Positions 1 to 7,825 of a stretch of DNA of 46,914 bases are shown here, piece after piece. The notes under the pieces are model-generated. The model worked only from the letters and a program-made list of their open reading frames with translations. It was not told the DNA's origin and did no database searches. Each line of letters begins with the position of its first letter. Within the stretch, counting starts at the first letter, position 1. Location of the stretch: positions 1 to 46,914 of the forward strand of contig SFEV01000018.1 of assembly GCA_004557975.1 (NCBI GenBank), read 5' to 3'. The translations under genes and the position numbers were made by a program. The DNA comes from Lachnospiraceae bacterium. GTDB taxonomy: Bacteria > Bacillota > Clostridia > Lachnospirales > Lachnospiraceae.

Positions 1-626
1 TCAATAATTGCCGTCGCAAGTTTATAAGGTACATAGTTTTCCCATCCCAAACGGCCATGTAATTTACAGGCAATCACTTCATTTACGGCCTGCTGCCCAT
101 AATCGTTTTCATTGACTTTCATCAAATACCGTCTGCCGTCATGAATCACCCATTTCTTTTTCATTTCCCCGTTCGCAGAAGATGACGGAGAAAATTTCGA
201 AATGCTTCCATTTGTATCGAACTTATCAGAATCTGTCAACAGGCTCCCTAACTCATCTGAAAAATCGTTTTCGAAAAAATTCAGATCTTTCCAATAGAGT
301 TCTTTGCCTATAGGCTGCATCCAGTAATGGTCTGTCAAACTCAACCCGTATGCCGACAACATCAAGGATAAGTTCGACCCTTCATCCAGATAACGGAGTA
401 CCTGCTGTATCCCTCTGCGTGAATCAGGTATGGCACGGGATTCCCACCATTTTCGAATACTGCTTCCATCTTTTCTGCAGCCTACCGGAAGTTCATCCGG
501 CAGATAAATATCTAACACGTAATCTATTTTTCCTGAAAAACCGTCGATCAAAACTACTGCAACATCAAGGTCTTTATGCTTTAAGACATAAAGTTCTGAC
601 TGTATATCTGACTGTTTTTGGTTCAT
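1..626 (-). CDS. HipA-like kinase-family protein, N-terminal part (runs off the window)
   Basis: The frame is open from an ATG at 624-626 to the window edge, giving about 208 residues of an incomplete protein. An SD (GGAGG, spaced 9) precedes the ATG. The first 150 residues are acidic and contain WWESRAIPDSR. They are followed by KKKWVIHDGRRYLMKVNEND and QQAVNEVIACKLHGRLG. These resemble the ATP-binding beta strands (conserved Lys in LMKVN) and following helix of HipA/CtkA-type Ser/Thr kinases, which in Firmicutes are often stand-alone. The catalytic Asp and Mg-binding motifs would lie beyond the edge, so activity cannot be judged. It has its own promoter and follows a terminator, so it is separate from the ABC genes. 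The kinase family is inferred from residual similarity only; an accessory toxin-like or phage-defence role is possible but not shown. Confidence 0.6.
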   Translation of the reverse strand, partial: MNQKQSDIQSELYVLKHKDLDVAVVLIDGFSGKIDYVLDIYLPDELPVGCRKDGSSIRKWWESRAIPDSRRGIQQVLRYLDEGSNLSLMLSAYGLSLTDHYWMQPIGKELYWKDLNFFENDFSDELGSLLTDSDKFDTNGSISKFSPSSSANGEMKKKWVIHDGRRYLMKVNENDYGQQAVNEVIACKLHGRLGWENYVPYKLATAII

Positions 627-653
627 AGCTTTATGCCTCCTCTTTTTTCTTTT

Positions 654-681
654 ATTATACACAGATTTTAATACAAAACAA
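654..681 (-). promoter_or_regulatory. Putative sigma-A promoter of the HipA-like gene
   Basis: On the minus strand TTGTTT (676-681) and a perfect TATAAT (654-659) are 16 bp apart, about 28 bp upstream of the ATG. The -35 is poor; the -10 is strong. Confidence 0.5.
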
Positions 682-721
682 CCAGATGGTGCAAAGCTTT
701 TTATGGATATGCGCCATCCGG
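682..721 (-). terminator. Terminator-like hairpin after the ABC permease gene
   Basis: The arms at 682-693 and 710-721 pair over 12 positions with one wobble and one mismatch. In minus-strand sense the hairpin is followed by a T-rich stretch (TTGTTTTG). It lies about 60 bp beyond the permease stop and separates that operon from the HipA-like gene. Confidence 0.6.
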
Positions 722-779
722 TTTCTGTTGGCTATTTTAATATTTCTCTCATCCCAACCCTTACCGTGGCCCTTGTTTT

Positions 780-1568
780 CTATTTTATCCGTCCCCGCAG
801 ACATCTTTTCTCGACCAGATTCAGAATGCTGTACAGAACCATGGCAATGATACACAGAATCACAATCGACATGATGACCCAGTCCAGCTTGAATACCTGA
901 CTTCCATATATAATCAGATATCCCAGTCCCTGTCTCGCACCGATAAATTCTCCGATCACCACTCCCACGAGGCACAGTCCGATGTTGACCTTCATGACGC
1001 TCAGCATCAGAGGCAGGCTCCCGGGCAGAATGACTTTTGTCAGGACGTCCTTTTTCGTCCCCTGCAGCGTGTAGATCAGTTTGATTTCATCGGGATCTGT
1101 CTCTCCAAAACCGGTATACAGATTCAGTATCGTACCGAAAATCGCCACCGACATGCCTGCGACGATGATGGATTTCATGTTAGCCCCGAGCCATACAATC
1201 AGAAGCGGTGCAAGTGCCGACTTTGGCAGACTGTTCAGCACCACAAGGTACGGTTCCAGGATTTCAGAAAGCTCTGTATTGTACCAGAGCAGAACTGCAG
1301 CGCCTGTCCCGATGGCCACGACGAGTATAAAACTGATAAGCGTCTCTGCAAGTGTAATCCCTGTATGGAGAAAAATGGAGCGGTCTGTCCACATGGAGCC
1401 GAAGGTTTTCAGTACCCGTGACGGACTGCTGAAAATGAATCCGTCAATCCATCCCAGCTGCACCGCAGTTTCCCACAGGAGAAGAAACAGAACAAAGATC
1501 AGAAGCTGAATGGCTGTGATACGGTACTGTCTGTGCTGAAGGTTTTTCAGATACGTCTCCTGTGTCAT
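780..1568 (-). CDS. ABC transporter permease (SsuC/TauC/ThiX type)
   Basis: This is a 262-residue inner-membrane permease of the binding-protein-dependent family. About six hydrophobic helices are visible. The EAA-loop region (LQGTKKDVLTKVILPGSLP) contacts the ATPase. The closest family is the nitrate/sulfonate/taurine/pyrimidine-precursor type. The ATG at 1568 starts MTQETYL. A longer frame reaches 1640 but would overlap the upstream ATPase gene. The ATPase gene ends 29 bp upstream, so the two are co-transcribed. No substrate-binding protein gene is adjacent, which leaves the substrate open. Its position behind late cobalamin genes may hint at a cofactor precursor, but that is inference. Confidence 0.85.
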   Translation of the reverse strand: MTQETYLKNLQHRQYRITAIQLLIFVLFLLLWETAVQLGWIDGFIFSSPSRVLKTFGSMWTDRSIFLHTGITLAETLISFILVVAIGTGAAVLLWYNTELSEILEPYLVVLNSLPKSALAPLLIVWLGANMKSIIVAGMSVAIFGTILNLYTGFGETDPDEIKLIYTLQGTKKDVLTKVILPGSLPLMLSVMKVNIGLCLVGVVIGEFIGARQGLGYLIIYGSQVFKLDWVIMSIVILCIIAMVLYSILNLVEKRCLRGRIK

Positions 1569-1597
1569 CGAAATTTCTTTTCTTTTTTCCACCGCAC

Positions 1598-2431
1598 TCA
1601 GCTCCTTTCCCCCAGATCCCGGCTGTTCAGTTCTCTCCACAGCACATTAAAATAGTCCTTGAATTCCGGTGCGTTTCTGCGCTCCAGCGGTGTAAGATTC
1701 TTCTGCTCAAACTTCATTTCCAGAATTGTCCGGATCCTGGCAGGGCGTCTCGTCAGCACGATAATCCGGTCCGCCATGCTGACGGCCTCTGACAGGTCGT
1801 GGGTCACCAGTATGGCTGTTTTCTTCTCCCTGCGCAGAATCTGAGCCACATCATCACAGACGGACAGACGTGTCTGAAAATCAAGGGCAGAGAATGGTTC
1901 ATCCAGAAGCAGAAGCTCCGGGTCCAGAGCCAGCGTCCGGATCAGTGCCGCCCTCTGGCGCATACCGCCGGAAAGCTCACTGGGCTTCGCGCTGCGGAAA
2001 CGGTACAGACCGTAATCCATCAGCATTTTGTCCACGCGCATTTTTGCATCTTCATTCAGTCTGTGCTGAATTTCCAGTCCCAGCACAACATTTTCGTAAA
2101 TTGTCCTCCATTCAAACAGATGATCTCTCTGCAGCATATATCCGATCCTGCTGCAAAGCTTCTCCCCGCTGTCTGTCTCCGGAAATGTCTTTTTCCCCTC
2201 CTTCGTCTTCCTCTCCTGCAGCGTCCTGCCAAATAAAACAGAACCGCTTTCCGGTACGAGCAGCCCGGAAATTAAAGAGAGCAGCGTGGATTTTCCACAG
2301 CCGCTCGGTCCTACGATTGCTATAAATTCTCCCTGCTGCACCTGAAATGATATATCGGATAAAGCATACGTCTCACCGTTTCTGCTGTGATATGCATAGC
2401 TCACCTGATCAAGCTCCAGTAAAGGGGTCAC
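1598..2431 (-). CDS. ABC transporter ATPase (SsuB/TauB/NrtD type)
   Basis: This nucleotide-binding subunit energises the downstream permease. Visible motifs are Walker A GPSGCGKST, Q-loop YMLQRDHLF, signature LSGGMRQRAAL, Walker B LLLLDEPFSALD and H-loop ILVTHDLSEA. All are intact. I chose the GTG at 2429-2431 because GGGAGG lies 8 bp upstream and the family homology begins with PLLELDQVSYAY. The ATG at 2473 adds 14 residues but has no SD. It lies 74 bp downstream of cobT and 29 bp ahead of the permease gene. An insertion rich in Lys and Glu (about residues 75-90, between Walker A and the Q-loop) lengthens the protein slightly. Confidence 0.88.
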   Translation of the reverse strand: MTPLLELDQVSYAYHSRNGETYALSDISFQVQQGEFIAIVGPSGCGKSTLLSLISGLLVPESGSVLFGRTLQERKTKEGKKTFPETDSGEKLCSRIGYMLQRDHLFEWRTIYENVVLGLEIQHRLNEDAKMRVDKMLMDYGLYRFRSAKPSELSGGMRQRAALIRTLALDPELLLLDEPFSALDFQTRLSVCDDVAQILRREKKTAILVTHDLSEAVSMADRIIVLTRRPARIRTILEMKFEQKNLTPLERRNAPEFKDYFNVLWRELNSRDLGERS

Positions 2432-2505
2432 ATTCTGCACCTCCCGGCCTGAATGATACTTATGTCTTATCATATGTCGACCGGGCTGTTTTGTGTGTCA
2501 ATTCA

Positions 2506-3573
2506 CTATTTCAGTTCCTGATATGCATCCACCTGTATCTGTTCAAAGGTGCTCATCCTGTGGTAAATCTCCGCAGCCATATCAATCAGCGGAAATACCG
2601 CCACAGCCCCGCTTCCCTCACCGAGGCACATTGCCGCATCAAGGGCCGGAGTCAGACCCAGCTCCTCCAGAATCCAGTGTGCGGCAGGCTCCTTCGACAC
2701 ATGGGAAGCCACCATATATCCGACACAGTCCGGCACCATACGCACTGCCACAAGTGCAGCCACCGAAGAGATAAAACCGTCCACCAGCACCGGAACATGG
2801 TAATAAGCTCCTCCCAGGAAAAGTCCCGTGATTCCGGCGATGTCAAACCCTCCCACATGGGCCAGCACTGTCAGCGCATCCTGATGGTTCAGATCCCAGC
2901 GCTCAATTGCCCCCTGAATCACTGTGATCTTCTTCTGAAGTCCGCTGCTGGAAAGTCCTGCTCCGCGCCCCGTCATCTCCTGAGCCGGCACATGAAGCAG
3001 CGACGACGCCACGGCACTGGATGTGGTCGTATTTCCGATCCCCATCTCCCCTGTGGCAATCAGATGATATCCCTCTGCTTTCAGTTCTCCCACAAGTGCA
3101 ATTCCAGTCTCTATGGCGCGGACTGCCTCCTCCCGGGTCATGGCAGGCTCTTTTGCAAAATTTCTGGTGCCGTACGCAATCTTTCGTTTTTCCACACGCG
3201 GCGTATCCACTGCCATTCCGATATCGATGGGACGGATCTGCGCACCTGCCATCCCGCACATAATGGCGGCGCAGGATTTTTCATCCAGGAAATTCTCTGC
3301 GACAATGGCTGTTACCTCCTGGCCGGTCTGCGTGACGCCCTCCGCCACAACACCGTTGTCGGCACACATGGGAATCAGTATTTTTTTCTCCGTGTGTATA
3401 TCTGCCGAGTGCTGTGCCCCGGCAATACGTGCAACCGTATCTTCCATCCAGCCAAGGCTGTGCAGCGGCTTGGCAATACTGTCCCAGCGCTTTTTGCACA
3501 GAGCTTTTGCTGTAGCATCGGCCGGTACAATATGGTCAATGACGTGTTTCAATGTGATTTCTGTCGTATTCAT
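2506..3573 (-). CDS. cobT: Nicotinate-nucleotide-dimethylbenzimidazole phosphoribosyltransferase
   Basis: CobT activates the lower-ligand base (5,6-dimethylbenzimidazole or another benzimidazole/purine) to its alpha-ribotide for nucleotide-loop assembly. The protein is 355 residues, normal for the family. Recognisable stretches include the ADNGVVAEGV region, the GEMGIGNTTTSSA motif that binds the phosphoribosyl substrate, TGRGAGL, and the C-terminal LGEGSGA with the catalytic Glu. The ATG at 3573 has GGAG 8 bp upstream; an upstream in-frame ATG at 3633 lacks an SD. It sits 66 bp after yqeB. bluB, for de novo dimethylbenzimidazole, is not in the window, so the base may be salvaged or made anaerobically. 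Confidence 0.95.
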   Translation of the reverse strand: MNTTEITLKHVIDHIVPADATAKALCKKRWDSIAKPLHSLGWMEDTVARIAGAQHSADIHTEKKILIPMCADNGVVAEGVTQTGQEVTAIVAENFLDEKSCAAIMCGMAGAQIRPIDIGMAVDTPRVEKRKIAYGTRNFAKEPAMTREEAVRAIETGIALVGELKAEGYHLIATGEMGIGNTTTSSAVASSLLHVPAQEMTGRGAGLSSSGLQKKITVIQGAIERWDLNHQDALTVLAHVGGFDIAGITGLFLGGAYYHVPVLVDGFISSVAALVAVRMVPDCVGYMVASHVSKEPAAHWILEELGLTPALDAAMCLGEGSGAVAVFPLIDMAAEIYHRMSTFEQIQVDAYQELK

Positions 3574-3639
3574 GTTCTGTCTCCGTTTTTTTCTGCATTC
3601 TTTTCTGTATTTTTTACAGCATCTATAAATCATCTGCTC

Positions 3640-4497
3640 TCAGAGCAGATGAGCACAGATAATCTCCAGCACACTTCCCGCGATACATCTTGCTTTATCC
3701 GAGATTGTAAATACATTGTCATATTCCGTCTTTCTCGGATCAATATCGGCAATTTTAAATCCCTTCGTCACCGGATACCCGTCGCGGATCAGTCCGCGGA
3801 TCAGCCCCGGAATCGTGGCCTTTACCGGGCAACTGTCTGCAGGGTTCAGTTCTTCTCCATATCCTTCCGCCATTCTGTCAATAACGGCAATGATCTCCCC
3901 CTGTTCCACCACATCACCGATATGCCTGATATTGTGTATCACTCCCGCTGCCTCCGCATGGATCACCCTCTCTGATGCGTATCCTCCGATGACACCGGGA
4001 ACTCCCGTATTCGGCAATGCCCGGCCTGAACGGATCACTCTTCCCAGATTATGTCCCCTCATGGTCTCAACTACAAAATCCACATCCACGCCTGCCGTAA
4101 AACCGGGACCAAGCCCGATGGTCAGCGGTGCCATGGTCCGGTCTGTACCGAGGTTTCTTTTCGCCAGAATCGCATCCACCACCGCAGACGGTGACAGTCT
4201 GCGGATACTTTCCGCATTCGGATCGACCAGAATCGGAACATCGCCATCCGAAAGCACCTGCTCTGTCTCCTCAATACGGTCAATGCGCACACCCCGCATT
4301 CCCTCCACCTGAGCCATCCCCTCATAGACAGCCTCACAGACGGACACCTGCCGCCTGATTGCGGCAGGATGATCCGTCTCAAGAACCAGCACCAAAAATC
4401 CCGCAGACCAGAGCCTGTGGATCGTTCCGGTAGCTATATCTCCGCCTCCCCGCACGACAATCAGATTATTTTTAATTCCATCTTTATTCCGATTCAT
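3640..4497 (-). CDS. yqeB: EF2563/YqeB-family selenium-dependent molybdenum hydroxylase accessory protein
   Basis: This is a 285-residue protein of the YqeB family, tied by phylogenomics to selenium-dependent molybdenum hydroxylases (xanthine dehydrogenase-like enzymes with a labile Se cofactor). It begins with a Rossmann-like VVRGGGDIATGTIHRLWSAG. It contains GLGPGFTAGVDVDFVVET and, near the C-terminus, a segment with GDVVEQGEIIAVID that resembles a biotinyl/lipoyl-type hammerhead. The exact biochemistry of the family is not established. The gene follows yqeC by 42 bp and precedes cobT, so all three are probably co-transcribed. No hydroxylase structural gene is visible here. Confidence 0.85.
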   Translation of the reverse strand: MNRNKDGIKNNLIVVRGGGDIATGTIHRLWSAGFLVLVLETDHPAAIRRQVSVCEAVYEGMAQVEGMRGVRIDRIEETEQVLSDGDVPILVDPNAESIRRLSPSAVVDAILAKRNLGTDRTMAPLTIGLGPGFTAGVDVDFVVETMRGHNLGRVIRSGRALPNTGVPGVIGGYASERVIHAEAAGVIHNIRHIGDVVEQGEIIAVIDRMAEGYGEELNPADSCPVKATIPGLIRGLIRDGYPVTKGFKIADIDPRKTEYDNVFTISDKARCIAGSVLEIICAHLL

Positions 4498-4539
4498 ACC
4501 GTTTACTTCCTGTCTTTTCTATATCAGACCGTTCCTTTT

Positions 4540-5289
4540 TCATTCTGACTTAAGCTTTGCCAGAACTGCGCCGGATATTCCGGTTTGATTCAGCATTTTC
4601 AGAATTTCTCTTCCCGCCTGCCTTTGTTCCTGTGTATCGCACTGATTCACTGCGGCGTAATATGCACACTGCCCTGCATATTTCCTCGTTCCCGATTCAG
4701 AGCTCAGAATCTGTGCCATGTCCTCTGCCGTCAGGCAATGTCCTTCTGACTCCGTTTTCAGAAGACGCATGGCATGCTCATACCGGAAGCACACATCCTT
4801 CAGGCTTTTTCCAAACGCCTTCATTCCCATGACACCGATTACTACATCGCTCTCCGGCAGGATAACCGGCTCGTGCTCTGCAGGCACTTTGCACGGCAGC
4901 CTTTTTGCACCGTCCGCTTCAGCCAGAACAATATCCGCCAGCTCCATACAGGAATGAAGCAGATCCCCGGAAGGCATGGTCAGCTTTCCATGCTCCGCCG
5001 GACTTCCGATCACTGCATAACTGCCATCTTCCCACAGCCTCACGGCCTGTTCACAGTCCTTTGCGTATCTGCCTGCCTGCTCCGGCATGAATATATGGGT
5101 TGTTGTCGTCACGATCGTGCGGCACCCCTTCCTGCTGAAACGGTCGGCCAGAAAATACATCAGTGTCGTTTTTCCGCCTCCGCCCACAAGAGAAATCACG
5201 TGATTTTTTTCCTGCAGAAACGGAAATACTTTTTCCACCTCTGCCTCCTCCAGTTCTTCATCCTGTCCCAGATGCCAGAATAATGCCAT
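4540..5289 (-). CDS. yqeC: YqeC-family selenium cofactor biosynthesis protein
   Basis: This 249-residue protein has a P-loop near the N-terminus (SLVGGGGKTTLMYFLA) and TTTTHIF. LAEADGAKRLPCKVPAEHEP is the family hallmark. YqeC partners with YqeB in selenium-dependent molybdenum hydroxylase maturation; the mechanism is unproven, but an NTP-dependent step is likely. I chose the ATG at 5289 (GGTGG upstream). Longer in-frame starts reach back to 5457 inside the traX gene, and the longer N-terminus does not look like the family. It lies 50 bp after traX. Confidence 0.82.
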   Translation of the reverse strand: MALFWHLGQDEELEEAEVEKVFPFLQEKNHVISLVGGGGKTTLMYFLADRFSRKGCRTIVTTTTHIFMPEQAGRYAKDCEQAVRLWEDGSYAVIGSPAEHGKLTMPSGDLLHSCMELADIVLAEADGAKRLPCKVPAEHEPVILPESDVVIGVMGMKAFGKSLKDVCFRYEHAMRLLKTESEGHCLTAEDMAQILSSESGTRKYAGQCAYYAAVNQCDTQEQRQAGREILKMLNQTGISGAVLAKLKSE

Positions 5290-5339
5290 TTTTCCACCTG
5301 CCTGTCCCATATAGCCTGTTCCGTATAACAGAATGTACT

Positions 5340-6074
5340 CTAAAGCCGCAATATCCGTATGATCCCCAGCACCAGCAGATGTCCCGGATAAAAGACGTAG
5401 AAAAACCATTTGGAAAATACGCTTCCACGCGGTGCCCGCTTTCCATTGTACAGACACAGAATGCAGATTCCTGCAAGCGCAGGAGCCACCATACTCCCAA
5501 GAGACCGCAGCGCACTGATTCCAATCCCGTCAGCCCGGATAAACTCCAGAAAATTCACCAGGCCAAACAGGCAGACTGATCTGACCCACGCCCTTTTCAT
5601 TTCGTATTGTGAAGTTCCCGCTCTGGCAAACAGTACCGTTATGACAGGACCGAGAATCCCCCAGTCACTGTAAGTCGTGGAAAACACAAGCGCCAGAACA
5701 AGAAGACCACTCCAGGGACGATCTGCCCACTGTGTCATCACGTGAACGATCACGAAACAGATAAAAAGTGTAAAAATCATGTTGAAGCCTGCAAACTCCA
5801 GCACTCCCTGCTTTGTAAACGCAAGGCAATACGGAATCTGAGAAAGCAGTGCAAACAGAAACAGCCTCTGCGCATATCTGCGCCTGGAACGTGTATACCG
5901 GTATCCCTCAACCAGAAACCAGCACATGGTAATTCCCGTGAAATATCCGATATCAGTCAGCACCTCTTTCGCCGCTGTCCCGGGTTCCAGAAAAATAAAA
6001 GCAATATGGTTCAGCAGCATCGCAGCAATCGCCATATATTTGATCACATCACGGTTTAATATTCTCATATTCAT
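5340..6074 (-). CDS. TraX-family polytopic membrane protein
   Basis: This is a 244-residue hydrophobic protein with about eight membrane segments. It starts NRDVIKYMAIAAMLLNHIAF, typical of TraX homologues, and ends FYVFYPGHLLVLG, another family signature. TraX acetylates F-pilin in Escherichia coli. The function of the many Firmicute chromosomal homologues is unknown, but acyl transfer to an envelope substrate is plausible. The ATG at 6074 overlaps the TGA of the upstream phosphatase gene (ATGA), which implies translational coupling inside the cobalamin operon. A second ATG six bases on is equally possible. Confidence 0.8.
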   Translation of the reverse strand: MNMRILNRDVIKYMAIAAMLLNHIAFIFLEPGTAAKEVLTDIGYFTGITMCWFLVEGYRYTRSRRRYAQRLFLFALLSQIPYCLAFTKQGVLEFAGFNMIFTLFICFVIVHVMTQWADRPWSGLLVLALVFSTTYSDWGILGPVITVLFARAGTSQYEMKRAWVRSVCLFGLVNFLEFIRADGIGISALRSLGSMVAPALAGICILCLYNGKRAPRGSVFSKWFFYVFYPGHLLVLGIIRILRL

Positions 6075-6661
6075 TCCGGAAATCCCCGAAGCTCTGTAAT
6101 ACGTATCTGTCCTTCTTCCATTACAAGACGTCCGGCGAATCCGCATCCGTTTTTCACCTGCCAGTCAAAATAGTCCCTGTGGGGCAGTGAATACCGGTCC
6201 AGAACCGCCATAACCGTACCCCCGTGAACTACAAATGCCATTTTTTCGCATTTTTTCTGAACGCCGGCCCTGATGCCCTCCTCAAAGGCCCAGGCACACC
6301 GGTCAATAAACGCTTCGCGGCTCTCTCCACCCGGAAACGGAAGTGTTCCTCCGCTGTCTATCCACTGCTGATAGCGCAGGTCATCCTTCAGCTCCAGGTA
6401 ATTTTTATACTCAAATTCTCCGAAAGAACACTCCCGCAGCTCCTGCAGCACTGTTATCCCCAGATCAGGATACAAAAGTCCGGCCGTTTCCACGCACCGG
6501 TTCAGCGGACTGGAAAAAACAATATCAGGATGCGGATAACTGTCCCTGCTTTTTGCAATCACTCTGACTGCCTCCTCCGTCAGACTCTCATCTGTCGATC
6601 CAACGTAACGATGCTCCAGATTTCCTCTCGTGCATCCATGCCTGATCAGATAAATTTCCAT
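6071..6661 (-). CDS. cobC: Histidine phosphatase, probable alpha-ribazole phosphatase
   Basis: This 196-residue protein belongs to the phosphoglycerate-mutase-like superfamily. The phosphohistidine motif YLIRHGCTRGN is at residues 4-14. SSPLNRCVETA, the Glu-containing ECSFGEFE and the second histidine in VVHGGTVMAVL are present. In this position it most likely removes the 5'-phosphate from alpha-ribazole phosphate or adenosylcobalamin phosphate. The ATG at 6661 has AGGTG 6 bp upstream and starts 5 bp after the cobD stop. A TTG at 6682 with GAGG upstream would add seven residues and overlap cobD. Specificity is inferred from context; the fold also includes general phosphatases. Confidence 0.8.
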   Translation of the reverse strand: MEIYLIRHGCTRGNLEHRYVGSTDESLTEEAVRVIAKSRDSYPHPDIVFSSPLNRCVETAGLLYPDLGITVLQELRECSFGEFEYKNYLELKDDLRYQQWIDSGGTLPFPGGESREAFIDRCAWAFEEGIRAGVQKKCEKMAFVVHGGTVMAVLDRYSLPHRDYFDWQVKNGCGFAGRLVMEEGQIRITELRGFPE

Positions 6662-6666
6662 TGTAT

Positions 6667-7794
6667 TCACCTGCTTTTCCAATTATTCCTCACCGCCTGG
6701 CTTCCGGCAGCTTCCCGCAGCACTTCAAGCAGTTCTCTGTTCTCTTCACTGCTGCGGACACAGATTCTGTACCAGCATCCGTCTTCACACTCCAGTCCGG
6801 GAAAATTGCTGCAGTCCCTGATCAGAAAACCATGCCGCACACAGAATTCCTGCAGATGCCGCGGTCCCAGAAACAGCAGAAAATTGGCGTCTGACGAAAT
6901 GACTCTGTATCCCGCTTCCTCCATCTGGCGCTGCATCTCGGTGCGATTGCACCTCGTCTGCAGGGCAGTCTCCTCTGCGAAGTGGAGTTCCCGGGCAGCT
7001 GCTTCTGCGGCAGCCTGCGCCGGCACAGAGACATTCCACGGCTGCAGCCGAAGATGCATGCGTTCCAGAAGCACAGTGTCACTGCAGATTCCGTATCCGA
7101 ATCGAAGTCCCGGCATCGCATACATTTTCGTAAAAGACCTGATCACAAACACATTTTTTTCCTGAATCGCCCATTCTGCACCATGGCATGTCCTCATCTG
7201 ATCCCGAGCACACAGAAAATCAGAAAAACTCTCATCCAGCACAAGCAGGATTCCCCGCCGGCCGCAGACCTGCCGCAGCTTTTCCAGAAATTCTTTCTCC
7301 AGAAGCCTGCCGGTGGGATTGTTTGGATTGCCGAGAATAATGATGTCCGTCTCTTTTCCGATTTCGTTGAGAAAATCATCCCTTACACCAAACTGATCTT
7401 CCTCATGCAGCCGGAAACGGTCAATCTCACAGCCCACCGAAGCAAGGGCCTGTTCATATTCAAAAAAAGACGGCACAGCGAGAAGTGCACGCCTGGGGCT
7501 GACCGCCGATGCCAGTGCAAACATCAGCTCGGCAGCACCGTTGCCGCAGATCAGATGCTGCGGCAGGACTGTGCCGCACTGCATCCCTTTCTGCCGTTTC
7601 AGAAGCTGATTTTCCCGCTCTGCCAGCGCCTCGCGCAGCTTTCTGTACTCCGGATCCGGGTAATGGACGGACGATGCAATGGCCGCCGACGCAGCGGTTC
7701 TGACAGCCTCCGGCATTCCCCTGAAATTGATGTTTGCTGAAAAATCCTTTATCGTCTTATAGGAATAGATATCTCCACCATGCTTATGCTGCAT
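6667..7794 (-). CDS. cobD: L-threonine-O-3-phosphate decarboxylase-type aminotransferase
   Basis: This is a PLP enzyme of aminotransferase fold I, 375 residues. It makes (R)-1-aminopropan-2-ol phosphate, the linker that CbiB attaches to the corrin ring. The start is HGGDIYSY, followed by DFSANINFRGMPE, both typical of CobD. NPNNPTGRLL and the PLP-lysine region RSFTKMYAMPGLRFGYG are intact. The ATG at 7794 lies 31 bp after the glycosidase stop; its SD is weak or distant. An in-frame extension to 7872 would overlap the upstream gene. The next gene, cobC, begins 5 bp downstream. A histidinol-phosphate aminotransferase role is less likely given the HGGDIY start and neighbours. Confidence 0.9.
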   Translation of the reverse strand: MQHKHGGDIYSYKTIKDFSANINFRGMPEAVRTAASAAIASSVHYPDPEYRKLREALAERENQLLKRQKGMQCGTVLPQHLICGNGAAELMFALASAVSPRRALLAVPSFFEYEQALASVGCEIDRFRLHEEDQFGVRDDFLNEIGKETDIIILGNPNNPTGRLLEKEFLEKLRQVCGRRGILLVLDESFSDFLCARDQMRTCHGAEWAIQEKNVFVIRSFTKMYAMPGLRFGYGICSDTVLLERMHLRLQPWNVSVPAQAAAEAAARELHFAEETALQTRCNRTEMQRQMEEAGYRVISSDANFLLFLGPRHLQEFCVRHGFLIRDCSNFPGLECEDGCWYRICVRSSEENRELLEVLREAAGSQAVRNNWKSR

Positions 7795-7825
7795 AAATCC
7801 GGTTGCACTCCTCCCATGTCCTGTT

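Noticed and set aside
2347..3975. Long plus-strand open frame of 542 codons across the cobT region
   Set aside because: It is antisense to cobT and yqeB, has no SD, and its protein is rich in His, Cys and Arg without any fold. It is a shadow of the real genes.
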